DNA of 64,000 nt from Desulfosudis oleivorans Hxd3 (GTDB lineage: Bacteria; Desulfobacterota; Desulfobacteria; Desulfobacterales; Desulfosudaceae), in the NCBI RefSeq assembly GCF_000018405.1, contig NC_009943.1, forward strand, positions 3,165,001-3,229,000, read 5' to 3'. The position numbers were made by a program, and so were the translations under genes. The notes below the pieces were generated by a model, which worked only from the letters and a program-made list of their open reading frames with translations, did not search any database and was not told where the DNA came from. Of this stretch, positions 17,186 to 23,890 are shown in pieces; position 1 is the first letter of the stretch, and every line of letters begins with the position of its first letter.

Positions 17186-18473
17186 GGGTTTCTCTAAAAA
17201 TTGATTATTTTATCATGGTTTCTAAAATCATCGTGTGTTATAAATATCCTCATCAAACTCAGTAAATACGGGCATTGAGGAGAAATGGCGATGATGCAGA
17301 CCGGATTTTTTGACTGGCATGAGAGATTTGAGAAACTCGACAGAAACGGCGATCCACTGCTTAAATTGAATCAAGTGGTGGATTGGGAGATGTTCCGCCA
17401 GCCTCTGGAAAAAATTCGTCATAAAGAGCGAAAAAGCAATGCCGGCGCAAGGCCCTACGATGTAATACGGATGTTCAAGATTCTCATTATTCAGTCGTTG
17501 TACAATCTTTCCGATGACCGGATTGAGTTTCAGATTCTGGACCGGATATCGTTCATGCGCTTTCTGGGTTTGGGCCTTGGAGATCGGGTGCCGGACGCCA
17601 AGACCATTTGGTTGTTTCGGGAGCAGATTACCGAAGCTGGTTTGATCAAACCGTTGTTTGAGAAGTTTGACGTCTGTTTGCGGGAAAATGGTTTTCTGGC
17701 GCAAAAAGGGCAGATTATTGACGCCAGTATTGTAGCGGCCCCTCGTCAACGGAACAGCCGGGAAGAAAACGAGCGAATCAAACGGGGAGATATTCCCGAG
17801 GAATGGAAAGAGGCCAAGAGACGTCAGAAAGACACGGATGCCCGGTGGACAAAGAAGAACGGACAGAACTACTACGGATACAAAAACCATATAAGCGTGG
17901 ACGTTAAGCACAAGCTGATTCGGGATTATGAGGTTACGGATGCGGCGGTTCATGACAGCCAGGTGTTTGACCAGATAATTGATGAGAGCAACAGCAGTCG
18001 TGATGTGTATGCGGACTCGGCATATCGTTCGGAGGAATCGGTGAAGCGCCTCAAGGAAGAGGGTTTTCGGGAGCATCTGCAGCGGAAGGGATGTCGACAC
18101 CGAAAGCTGACGAAGCGGGAGCAACGGGGCAACCATACACGGGCAAAGACGAGATCGCGAGTCGAACATGTTTTTGGAGTGCAGGCGATGATGGCCGGAG
18201 AAATGATTCTCCGGACGATCGGAATTGTTCGAGCCAGGGCCAAAATCGGATTGAGGAATCTGGCGTACAACATAAACCGATACAGTATACTGGGGGCAAC
18301 GGGGTAAGGTCTGTCCCAAGAGGGTGGACCCCGCCGACGGGGTGGAAAAAGTCGGTAAAATGGGATGTAAAATATGACTTTTATGCTTCATTACTTACCC
18401 GAAAGGTCCCAATCTGAAAATTTTTTACCGCCGCAAACGGCCTTTTTTAAAAAATGGATTTTTAGAGGTTCCC
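17186..18473 (+). mobile_element. Complete IS5-family insertion sequence, 1288 bp
   Basis: Terminal inverted repeats are visible: the left end reads GGGTTTCTCTAAAAATTGAT and the right end, reverse-complemented, GGGAACCTCTAAAAATCCAT. The element is flanked by a 4-bp duplication TTAT (17182-17185 and 18474-18477), the size made by IS5-type elements. It holds a single intact transposase gene, so it looks recent and possibly active. It lies between the R1 fragment after hipA and the brnT promoter. Confidence 0.8.
17285..18307 (+). CDS. IS5-family DDE transposase
   Basis: 340 residues, uninterrupted. An N-terminal helical DUF772-type domain holds RPYDVIRMFKILIIQSLYNL. DDE residues are visible at GQIIDASIV (D), VYADSAYRSEE (D) and the C-terminal RVEHVFGVQ (E); the YGYKNHISVD and YREK-like region (IGLRNLAYNINR) are typical. 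ATTGAGGAGAA precedes the ATG. It cuts and joins DNA at the element's inverted repeats. Confidence 0.93.
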   Translation: MAMMQTGFFDWHERFEKLDRNGDPLLKLNQVVDWEMFRQPLEKIRHKERKSNAGARPYDVIRMFKILIIQSLYNLSDDRIEFQILDRISFMRFLGLGLGDRVPDAKTIWLFREQITEAGLIKPLFEKFDVCLRENGFLAQKGQIIDASIVAAPRQRNSREENERIKRGDIPEEWKEAKRRQKDTDARWTKKNGQNYYGYKNHISVDVKHKLIRDYEVTDAAVHDSQVFDQIIDESNSSRDVYADSAYRSEESVKRLKEEGFREHLQRKGCRHRKLTKREQRGNHTRAKTRSRVEHVFGVQAMMAGEMILRTIGIVRARAKIGLRNLAYNINRYSILGATG

Positions 18474-18519
18474 TTATGTTATGGATCGAAAAGACCATAT
18501 AAATTACCATATTTTTATA

Positions 18520-18548
18520 TTGACATTCTTTCTTTGCCGACCTAGTAT
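18520..18548 (+). promoter_or_regulatory. Sigma-70 promoter of brnTA
   Basis: TTGACA at 18520-18525, a 17-base spacer and TAGTAT at 18543-18548. The brnT ATG is at 18555, so the predicted transcription start falls on or beside the start codon. It begins 46 bases after the insertion sequence ends. Confidence 0.7.
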
Positions 18549-18554
18549 AAAACA

Positions 18555-18848
18555 ATGAAAAAACGATCTGATTTTGATTGGGACGTCAATAAAGACAAGC
18601 TAAATCAGGAAAAGCATGGCGTTTCTTTTGCCCTGGCACAACTTGCTTTTCTGGATCCTGACCGTGTTATACTCGAAGATCTTGAGCACGGTGTTGAAGA
18701 GAAACGCTATTACTGTCTTGGCAAGGTTTCTGGTGGAATAATGACCGTTCGATTTACATACAGAAAAAGCAAAATCAGAATTTTTGGCGCCGGATATTGG
18801 CGGAAAGGAAAAAAAATATATGAAAGAGAAAATCAAATACACGGATGA
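18555..18848 (+). CDS. brnT: BrnT-like ribonuclease toxin (DUF497)
   Basis: 97 residues, the family size. It opens FDWDVNKDKLNQEKHGVSFALA and contains RYYCLGKVSGGIMTVRFTYR and RIFGAGYWRKGKKIYE, the standard BrnT blocks, with the catalytic-type K/R and H residues. BrnT toxins are RelE-fold ribonucleases that stop translation. The antitoxin brnA overlaps by 29 bases. No Shine-Dalgarno precedes the ATG, in keeping with a leaderless transcript. Confidence 0.9.
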   Translation: MKKRSDFDWDVNKDKLNQEKHGVSFALAQLAFLDPDRVILEDLEHGVEEKRYYCLGKVSGGIMTVRFTYRKSKIRIFGAGYWRKGKKIYERENQIHG

Positions 18849-19047
18849 GCCCATGGGGAAGGTCAAGGTTATTCCCGATTTTCTCCCATCCCCTGAAGAA
18901 CTGGCCCTGAAAGACGAAACCGTAAAAGTTACAATTGCGTTAAGCAAAACCAGTGTCGCTTTTTTTAAAAAAGAGGCCCAAAAGTATAACACGCAATATC
19001 AGAAAATGATTCGCAGGCTTTTGGATGAATATACAGCCCGCCAATAA
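18820..19047 (+). CDS. brnA: BrnA-like antitoxin
   Basis: 75 residues from the ATG at 18820, with GGAAAGGA upstream inside brnT. The C-terminal part KVTIALSKTSVAFFKKEAQK followed by YNTQYQKMIRRLLDEYTARQ is the ribbon-helix-helix DNA-binding domain. The N-terminal part, with DFLPSPEEL, would wrap the toxin. BrnA represses the brnTA promoter. Repeat R2 copy a begins two bases after the stop codon. Confidence 0.88.
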   Translation: MKEKIKYTDEPMGKVKVIPDFLPSPEELALKDETVKVTIALSKTSVAFFKKEAQKYNTQYQKMIRRLLDEYTARQ

Positions 19048-19048
19048 C

Positions 19049-19165
19049 GGGTAACACGGGCAACACGTTGCCCGTGCCCGAAGGGTAAGAGGTTATACTT
19101 TGAAGGGGGGATAAGTGCCTTTTCCTGTGCTACACACACTGGCAGGCAGGCTGCCAGTGTCACCC
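19049..19165 (+). repeat. Structured repeat R2, copy a (117 bp)
   Basis: Bounded by inverted ends GGGTAACACGGGCA and TGCCAGTGTCACCC. Inside are hairpins GGGCAAC-AC-GTTGCCC, CCC-GAA-GGG and CTGGCAG-GCAGG-CTGCCAG. It starts one base after the brnA stop. Copy c at 20073-20189 has the same length; copy b at 19502-19595 is degenerate. Confidence 0.8.
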
Positions 19166-19222
19166 GCAGCAGTATGAATCTCCGCCAGGGAATGACGAAG
19201 CAGTCTTGCTCGCACCGTGCGT

Positions 19223-19500
19223 CATTGCGAGCGCAGCGAAGCAATCTTTACCATTACACATTGATCTTTCTTAAAGCATTTATCCGTGTACTTTTCTTTA
19301 GAAGAAAAGTACCAAAAGAATCGCCCCGTGCAGCTTGGCCACGCCCCGGCGTGGCTTCCCTCGCTCCAATAATTTTTCGGCGCGGGCAGGAACTCGCCCG
19401 CCTGCGGCGGTGCTCAAACAGCCTGCCCGCTTTTCCCGAAAAATCATTCTCGCTTCGGCTGCGCTGCAATGGGGCTAAAACATCTGCCTGCCCATCTTTA
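19223..19500 (+). repeat. Structured repeat R1, copy b
   Basis: About 278 bp, most of it identical to copy a (14917-15200). Differences cluster in hairpin tips and mostly keep pairing: the second stem loop is GCCACGCC-CC-GGCGTGGC, and the inner hairpin is CCGCC-TGC-GGCGG instead of ATCCCGC-TTC-GCGGGAT. Non-coding; R2 copy b follows at once. Confidence 0.85.
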
Positions 19501-19501
19501 C

Positions 19502-19595
19502 GGCAACGGGCAACACGTTGCCCGTGCCCGAAGGGTAAGAGGTTATACTTTGAAGGGAGGATAAGTGCCTTTTCCTGTGCTGCGCACCTGCGCTC
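19502..19595 (+). repeat. Repeat R2, degenerate copy b
   Basis: Shares the core from GGGCAACACGTTGCCCG to GATAAGTGCCTTTTCCTGTG with copy a. The right-hand hairpin is replaced by a different one, GCGCAC...GTGTGC, and the outer ends are eroded. It sits between R1 copy b and the 3' end of the gene at 19612. Confidence 0.65.
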
Positions 19596-19611
19596 CGTGT
19601 GCGTTGCATGG

Positions 19612-20061
19612 TTAAGTCGCAATAATTTTATGTATAATGTGACCTTCTGGTACATACGGCGACAATAATGATTTTAAGCTGATTGGTTCCTTCAGTAGCC
19701 AATTCCCAGGAAGTATACAAAAATGGTTCAGTGTTTTGCCTGACACAATAAAGAAAAGACCCATAGGGGATTTGCGAACAGATACGATATCTTCCCAGCG
19801 TAATCTGCCACAAGGAGTTGGCAGTAAGGTGGGCATAATCCCTTCAACTGAGATATCACATGTACAAGCCATCAATGATATAGCAGCAAAAAACGGGATG
19901 AGTAATACTCCGGATATAGTTAAGAAAGCCAAAATCATTGGGTCAGTAACTGGAATGCCCATTACTGCAACTGCTAAAACGAAGAGCAAGTAACTGGCCC
20001 CGTCTATTACGACCAGTCTTAAAAATCGTGGCTTGATTGTTTTTTTGCCTGATCCATTCAT
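19612..20061 (-). CDS. Small membrane protein of unknown function
   Basis: 149 residues. Two hydrophobic segments lie at about residues 17-38 and 42-66 (LLFVLAVAVMGIPV; ILAFLTISGVLLIPFFAAIS). The soluble C-terminal part has alternating strands (CDISVEGIMPTLLPTPCGRLRWEDI, MGLFFIVSG), compatible with a bacterial PH-like domain, but I do not recognise the family. Base composition is AT-richer than the core. It is flanked by R2 copies on both sides and may be a captured cassette-like gene. Confidence 0.65.
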   Translation of the reverse strand: MNGSGKKTIKPRFLRLVVIDGASYLLFVLAVAVMGIPVTDPMILAFLTISGVLLIPFFAAISLMACTCDISVEGIMPTLLPTPCGRLRWEDIVSVRKSPMGLFFIVSGKTLNHFCILPGNWLLKEPISLKSLLSPYVPEGHIIHKIIAT

Positions 20062-20072
20062 ATCGACTTAAG

Positions 20073-20189
20073 GGGTAACATGGGCAACCCGTTGCCCGTG
20101 CCCGAAGGGCGAGAGGTTATAATTTAAAGGAGGAATAAGTGCCTCCTCCTGTGCTGAACAGACTGGCAGGCAGGCTGCCGGTGTCACCC
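20073..20189 (-). repeat. Structured repeat R2, copy c (117 bp)
   Basis: The same length and inverted ends as copy a (GGGTAACATGGGCA and TGCCGGTGTCACCC). The hairpin near the middle reads GGAGG...CCTCC where copy a has a different arm pair. Its edge supplies the last codon and TGA stop of the gene at 20184-20504. Confidence 0.8.
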
Positions 20190-20504
20190 ACGAACCTGTT
20201 CAATAGATTTAATTGACCAAAGTTTGAATCTGAACAACATTAAAACAGCAGAAATTATAATACTGACTGCCAACCAAACAATCTCGTTTTCTGTTAAGAA
20301 AGATAACAAATAGGCATTAAGAAGAATTACAAAAACATACCCACCACCTTTTTTTATGTAGAAATGGGCAATTGGAAAAAACACAACGCTTAGAACCATA
20401 CCTAACCAAAATCTATTCGGAGCAAACTTTCTGCATAGAAATATTATCAAAATCGGAACGAAAAGCAGGAACAAATTCAAAATTTGATAGATAGTATTTT
20501 GCAT
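20184..20504 (-). CDS. Small polytopic membrane protein of unknown function, cassette-like
   Basis: 106 residues with about four transmembrane stretches (LFLLFVPILIIFLC, FWLGMVLSVVFFPIAHFYI, YVFVILLNAYLLSF, VWLAVSIIISAVLML). I do not recognise the family. The ATG is 8 bases after an attC-like site, a spacing typical of integron cassettes. AT-rich compared with the core genes. Its stop codon lies inside the edge of R2 copy c. Confidence 0.7.
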   Translation of the reverse strand: MQNTIYQILNLFLLFVPILIIFLCRKFAPNRFWLGMVLSVVFFPIAHFYIKKGGGYVFVILLNAYLLSFLTENEIVWLAVSIIISAVLMLFRFKLWSIKSIEQVRG

Positions 20505-20511
20505 GTTAACC

Positions 20512-20574
20512 CTCTAACACTGGAGCTGAAACGTGCGCTGTTTCGGCGCGTCGTTTTCCAGCGATATGTTAGCG
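20512..20574 (-). other. Integron attC-like recombination site
   Basis: 63 bp. On the minus strand it runs from CGCTAAC to GTTAGAG, matching R'' and R' boxes with one imperfect end base each. Pairing continues through CTAACA/TGTTAG, an unpaired spacer (TATC against TCCAG), then GCTGGAAAACG against CGTTTCAGC with one extrahelical base, then GCGC. The stop codon of the upstream gene (20569) lies in the R'' box and the next ATG follows closely. No integron integrase is in the window. Confidence 0.7.
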
Positions 20575-21087
20575 GTGTATTATCATTTTTTTGCCAATGG
20601 CAAAACGGCCATTAATAATCGCCTCTTTAATTGAAAAATATTCCTGCTCATACACCTTGCTAAAAGAGGTAAAAGAATCTTGAGCGATCACTCTCAAAAG
20701 TAAGGTTGATTCTTGTGTATTGCTCCATTCAACTTCCAAATTGGCATCTGTCGAAAATTCAAATGAACAATCCAGTGGATTATTTTTACAATAAGGTTTT
20801 AATATGCAACGATCATTCTTGAGTAGCTTTACATCGTATATTTTTCTTCCTTTTCCGCCTTCAACAACTCTATTCCCTATAATTTGCATTTCTGCTCTGA
20901 TGTTTATGGCAGTGCGACAGCCGCAGTTGACGACTTTCACTGAATAGATATTTTTTCCATCATATTCGCCTTTCGAAATAGTCTTTGAAATAGATAGTTG
21001 GGGACGGAAAAATGAGGCGAAAATCAAAAAGACAATTGAGGCAACTAAACTACCTGCAACTCCTAAAAGAAATGGTTCAATTTCCAT
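20569..21087 (-). CDS. Membrane-anchored protein of unknown function, cassette-like
   Basis: 172 residues from the ATG at 21087, preceded by GGAG; the longer frame upstream is a shadow of the HSP20 gene and terminator. One N-terminal transmembrane segment (LLGVAGSLVASIVFLIFASFF) is followed by a beta-rich soluble domain (YSVKVVNCGCRTAINIRAEM and EVEWSNTQESTLLLRVIAQD). No family recognised. AT-rich. Its TAA stop lies in the attC-like site. Confidence 0.72.
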   Translation of the reverse strand: MEIEPFLLGVAGSLVASIVFLIFASFFRPQLSISKTISKGEYDGKNIYSVKVVNCGCRTAINIRAEMQIIGNRVVEGGKGRKIYDVKLLKNDRCILKPYCKNNPLDCSFEFSTDANLEVEWSNTQESTLLLRVIAQDSFTSFSKVYEQEYFSIKEAIINGRFAIGKKMIIHR

Positions 21088-21178
21088 ATGATTTTTTCTC
21101 CAGCTGACATAGATTATACGGCTGCTGTATTTCCCCCAGTCTTGGCCCATTATCAGGACCGGGGCTGCTGCTGTCAAC

Positions 21179-21212
21179 AAAAAAGGGGACGGTGCAAACC
21201 GTCCCCTTTTTT
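21179..21212. terminator. Bidirectional hairpin terminator, right edge of the accessory island
   Basis: AAAAAAGGGGACGGT, loop GCAA, ACCGTCCCCTTTTTT. The central 32 bases are identical to 14816-14847. It would end transcription from the HSP20 genes on the minus strand. Confidence 0.85.
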
Positions 21213-21241
21213 GTTCTTTTTTCTGTCCGGTGCGGCCGGCA

Positions 21242-21646
21242 TCAGGCGGAAATTTCGATTTTTCTGGGCTGGGCCTTTTCCGCCTTGGGCAGGCGCAGCC
21301 GAAGCACGCCGTCGTTGAGTTTGGCCTCGATCCGGCTCTGGTCGATGATATCGGACAGGGTGAACTGCCGGTAGTACTTGCCCACCTCGTATTCAATCAG
21401 AATGTCCTGCTCGTCGGCATTTTCAAAAGGCGCAATATCACCGGACAGGGTCAGCACATTGTCCCGAAGGTCGATGGTCAGATCCTTTGATGTCACACCG
21501 GGCATATCAGCCAGCAGGGTGATGTCGGCATCGGTTTCAAAAATATCCACCGCCGGGGTGAACACGGCGCCCGGCCGGGTCTGTTCGGGCGTGGCCGCTT
21601 CCATCTTCTCTTTTACCTGGATCTCTTTTTTCTCTTTGTCTGTCAT
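21242..21646 (-). CDS. Small heat-shock protein, HSP20/alpha-crystallin family
   Basis: 134 residues. The alpha-crystallin domain spans about residues 30-125 (VDIFETDADITLLADMPGV, LTLSGD, RQFTLSDIIDQSRIEAKLND) and includes the conserved GVLRLRLPKAEKAQPRKIEI end. The N-terminal arm is short and charged. HSP20 proteins hold unfolding proteins in large oligomers without ATP. It lies 53 bases after a second HSP20 gene on the same strand. Confidence 0.95.
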   Translation of the reverse strand: MTDKEKKEIQVKEKMEAATPEQTRPGAVFTPAVDIFETDADITLLADMPGVTSKDLTIDLRDNVLTLSGDIAPFENADEQDILIEYEVGKYYRQFTLSDIIDQSRIEAKLNDGVLRLRLPKAEKAQPRKIEISA

Positions 21647-21699
21647 TCCTATCCCCTCCTTTCACAGTCTGATGGATTGGATAAAATTGTTCAGGAGTT

Positions 21700-22155
21700 T
21701 CAGTTCACCGCGATCTGCCGGGGCTTGGCCGCTTCCGACTTGGGCACGGTGATGGTCAGAATGCCGTTGACCAGGGATGCCTTTATCTTGCCGGCGTCAA
21801 TGTCGCCGGGCATCTTGACCATTCTGGAAAACCGGCCCGCGTCCCGCTCCCGGCGATGAAACTTGGCGCCCGTGTCCTCTTCAGGCAGCCTGCGCTCGCC
21901 GGAAATGGAAAGGCTGTTGCCCGTGGCCTGAATGTCCAGGTCGCCGGCCTTTACGCCCGGCAGCTCGGCCCGCAGGTAGAAGTTCTCCTTTCCCTCGGTA
22001 AGGTTGATCAGGGGGAACACCCCTGCCCCTGCCAGGCGCTGGCTGCCTTCGATGTTTTCCATGATCCTGCCCAGCTGCCGCCGGATCGGCTCCAGCTCGT
22101 TGAGATAATTTTGCAGGCCCCAGCCGGGAAAATCAAAAAGGCGTCTGGTGATCAT
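21700..22155 (-). CDS. Small heat-shock protein, HSP20/alpha-crystallin family
   Basis: 151 residues from the ATG at 22155, which has AAAGGAGG seven bases upstream; an ATG six codons earlier lacks a good site. The N-terminal arm is hydrophobic (LFDFPGWGLQNYLNELEPIR). The crystallin domain ends NGILTITVPKSEAAKPRQIAV. With the neighbouring HSP20 it would form a two-chaperone set for stress. A remnant of a third HSP20 gene lies upstream. Confidence 0.95.
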   Translation of the reverse strand: MITRRLFDFPGWGLQNYLNELEPIRRQLGRIMENIEGSQRLAGAGVFPLINLTEGKENFYLRAELPGVKAGDLDIQATGNSLSISGERRLPEEDTGAKFHRRERDAGRFSRMVKMPGDIDAGKIKASLVNGILTITVPKSEAAKPRQIAVN

Positions 22156-22218
22156 AGCGTATCCTCCTTTCATTCCGGGTTCCGTAGCCGCCCACGCGAC
22201 CCCGGAACCGTTTGGTAT

Positions 22219-22320
22219 TTAACCCTCAATTTTAATGGTTCGTCCCTGGTGCTCCTTTGTTTTGGGCATGGTTACCTTCAATACGCCCCTGTTAAATGGA
22301 CGGACACCTCCTGTCTTTTT
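22219..22320 (-). pseudogene. 3' remnant of an HSP20 gene
   Basis: The minus strand encodes NRGVLKVTMPKTKEHQGRTI and KIEG followed by a stop, which is the conserved C-terminal strand and IXI-type tail of HSP20 proteins. No start codon or crystallin core precedes it, and a stop occurs about 14 codons upstream of this stretch. The rest of the gap (22321-22577) shows AT-rich sequence with no gene. Confidence 0.7.
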
Positions 22321-22577
22321 AGCAACATATAGAGTGTTAAATCAAAAGGTTATATTTTTCAGAAAAATAATAATCACAAAGGCCGGGCTGTCAAGAAGGG
22401 ATGAAAAAATTTTTTGCCGGCCCAAAGCAGCGCTTCCGGCAGGCAGGCAGACAGCCAGAAGATATGGTCTGAATATTGCAAAAGTTGATTTTGCCGCCGG
22501 CCTTATAATAAGATGATCGAACAAATAGTTTTCAACCGGTAAAGCCTCAGGCTTGAACTTTAAGAAAGGAATCTTCC

Positions 22578-22757
22578 ATGGAAAACCAGCCGGACATGTA
22601 CCGATGCCAGACCGTCAACTGCGGTTATATCTACAATTCGGACAGGGGCGACAGAAAGGGCAAGATCGAAAAGGGGACCCGGTTTGCCGACCTGCCGGAT
22701 GACTGGAAGTGCCCGGTGTGCGGGGCCGGGAAGAAGATGTTTGCTCCCATGATCTGA
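22578..22757 (+). CDS. Rubredoxin with CX4C first iron ligand pair
   Basis: 59 residues; AAGAAAGGA precedes the ATG. The first ligand pair is [11 protein letters not shown], with four residues between the cysteines instead of two. The second is the standard [11 protein letters not shown]4C rubredoxin (Rd-2 type) is known from Desulfovibrio desulfuricans. It holds one Fe(Cys)4 centre and passes single electrons, often to rubrerythrin or flavodiiron proteins. It lies 24 bases before a thioredoxin gene, and the two are probably co-transcribed. Confidence 0.9.
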   Translation: MENQPDMYRCQTVNCGYIYNSDRGDRKGKIEKGTRFADLPDDWKCPVCGAGKKMFAPMI

Positions 22758-22781
22758 TGCTGACTTTCGAAGGAGAGGGTC

Positions 22782-23234
22782 ATGACCGATCAGGCTGTAA
22801 TTGTGCCGTGCAGCCGCTGCGGCGCGAAAAACCGGGTGAGAACGGACCCTGCGGGGAAAATGCCGGTGTGCGGGAAATGCAGGGCCCCGCTGGTTGCCGG
22901 CAAAGCCCTCTCTGTCCCGATTACCGTCTTTGACCGGACCTTTCAGGACGAGGTTCTGTCCAGCGCCGTACCGGTGCTGGTGGACTTCTGGGCCCCCTGG
23001 TGCGGGCCGTGCAAAATGGTCGGCCCCATGCTTGAGCGGCTGGCCGCAAAGTATGCCGGCCGTGTCAAGATCGCAAAGCTCAACGTGGATGAAAACCCGG
23101 CCACCGCCTCCCGTTACGCGGTGTCCAGCATTCCCACCCTGCTCTTTTTCAAACAGGGCCGGGTGGCCCAGACCCTTGTGGGGGCCGTGCCTGAAAGCCG
23201 GATCGAGGACCAGATCCGGGCACTGCTGGCATAA
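22782..23234 (+). CDS. trxC: Thioredoxin 2 (TrxC type) with N-terminal zinc motif
   Basis: 150 residues. The N-terminal extension carries CSRCGAKN and CGKCRAPL, the four-cysteine zinc site of thioredoxin 2. The active site is WAPWCGPCKMVGPM near residue 76, with the cis-proline stretch SSIPTLLFFKQG. Thioredoxin 2 reduces disulfides and is linked to oxidative stress. It follows a rubredoxin gene closely. Confidence 0.95.
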   Translation: MTDQAVIVPCSRCGAKNRVRTDPAGKMPVCGKCRAPLVAGKALSVPITVFDRTFQDEVLSSAVPVLVDFWAPWCGPCKMVGPMLERLAAKYAGRVKIAKLNVDENPATASRYAVSSIPTLLFFKQGRVAQTLVGAVPESRIEDQIRALLA

Positions 23235-23367
23235 CCCGGCATGTCGCCGGGGTAAAAACCCACCAGAAAAACCGTGTCACGATACAATGGTGTCTGAAAA
23301 GTACCGTGATACAGTAAAAAAAGTTTTTGTAATTTAAATCAGTATGTTATTTTTTATGCCCGGCCGG

Positions 23368-23521
23368 CTGAAACAGAATCTGGTCGTTGTTTCAGTGGGC
23401 AGGACCGGAGCACATACTGTTTCCTGATGTCATGCCCCGCCGGTTAGTTTTTTAATATGTTAATATAACAAGTAAAATTATTATTTTTCGTTTTTACTCC
23501 CGATTCTGGCACGCAAATTGA
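23368..23521 (+). promoter_or_regulatory. Candidate sigma-54 promoter with upstream inverted repeat
   Basis: TGGCACG (23507-23513), four bases, then TTGA (23518-23521) fits the -24/-12 pattern with correct spacing and one mismatch (GA for GC). About 115 bases upstream, CTGAAACA (23368-23375) and TGTTTCAG (23388-23395) form an inverted repeat suited to an activator of the NtrC type. The 23235-23578 gap holds no gene. Confidence 0.55.
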
Positions 23522-23578
23522 TAAGTTATCTGGTTTAAATTACACGCCTGCGTGCGGGCCTATTATCGGGAGCACAAC

Positions 23579-23788
23579 ATGTTAAAACCTTGTGACACCA
23601 ACATCAAAGAGCTGTTACGGCTGTCCGAAGAGATGATCTACCTGGCGGCCAAGGGTTACGAAGAACACGAAGACGACGGCTGCGCCATTCTTTACGGGGT
23701 GCTGCTGGACTCGGCCCACCAGATTCGAAAGCTGGCTGAAACCGAAATGTGGGCCCACATTCAGAAGGGGTGGTGGAAAGAGGCCTGA
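23579..23788 (+). CDS. Small acidic protein of unknown function
   Basis: 69 residues from the ATG at 23579, preceded by CGGGAG. Sequence features include LLRLSEEMIYLAAKGYEEHE, then DDGCAILYGVLLDSAHQIRK and a tryptophan-rich end (HIQKGWWKEA). It looks wholly helical with no membrane segment. The family is not recognised. A sigma-54-like promoter lies upstream and rubrerythrin follows 102 bases downstream, so a link to redox stress is possible. Confidence 0.7.
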   Translation: MLKPCDTNIKELLRLSEEMIYLAAKGYEEHEDDGCAILYGVLLDSAHQIRKLAETEMWAHIQKGWWKEA

Positions 23789-23890
23789 CAACGGCTTTAC
23801 CTTCATTTTTATCCACGAAGGCAGGCACGTTGTGAAACCATATCTTTTTTCATGACCAACAATATTAACCACTGACTGTAAGGAGGAATC

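Noticed and set aside
17228-18391. A 387-residue frame antisense to the transposase
   Set aside because: No start context or known domain; the plus-strand DDE transposase fits the insertion-sequence ends.
20073-20189. R2 copy c as the missing attC of the second cassette
   Set aside because: Length and position fit, but the ends lack GTTRRRY/RYYYAAC boxes, and the same element also follows brnA, which has no attC-like neighbour.
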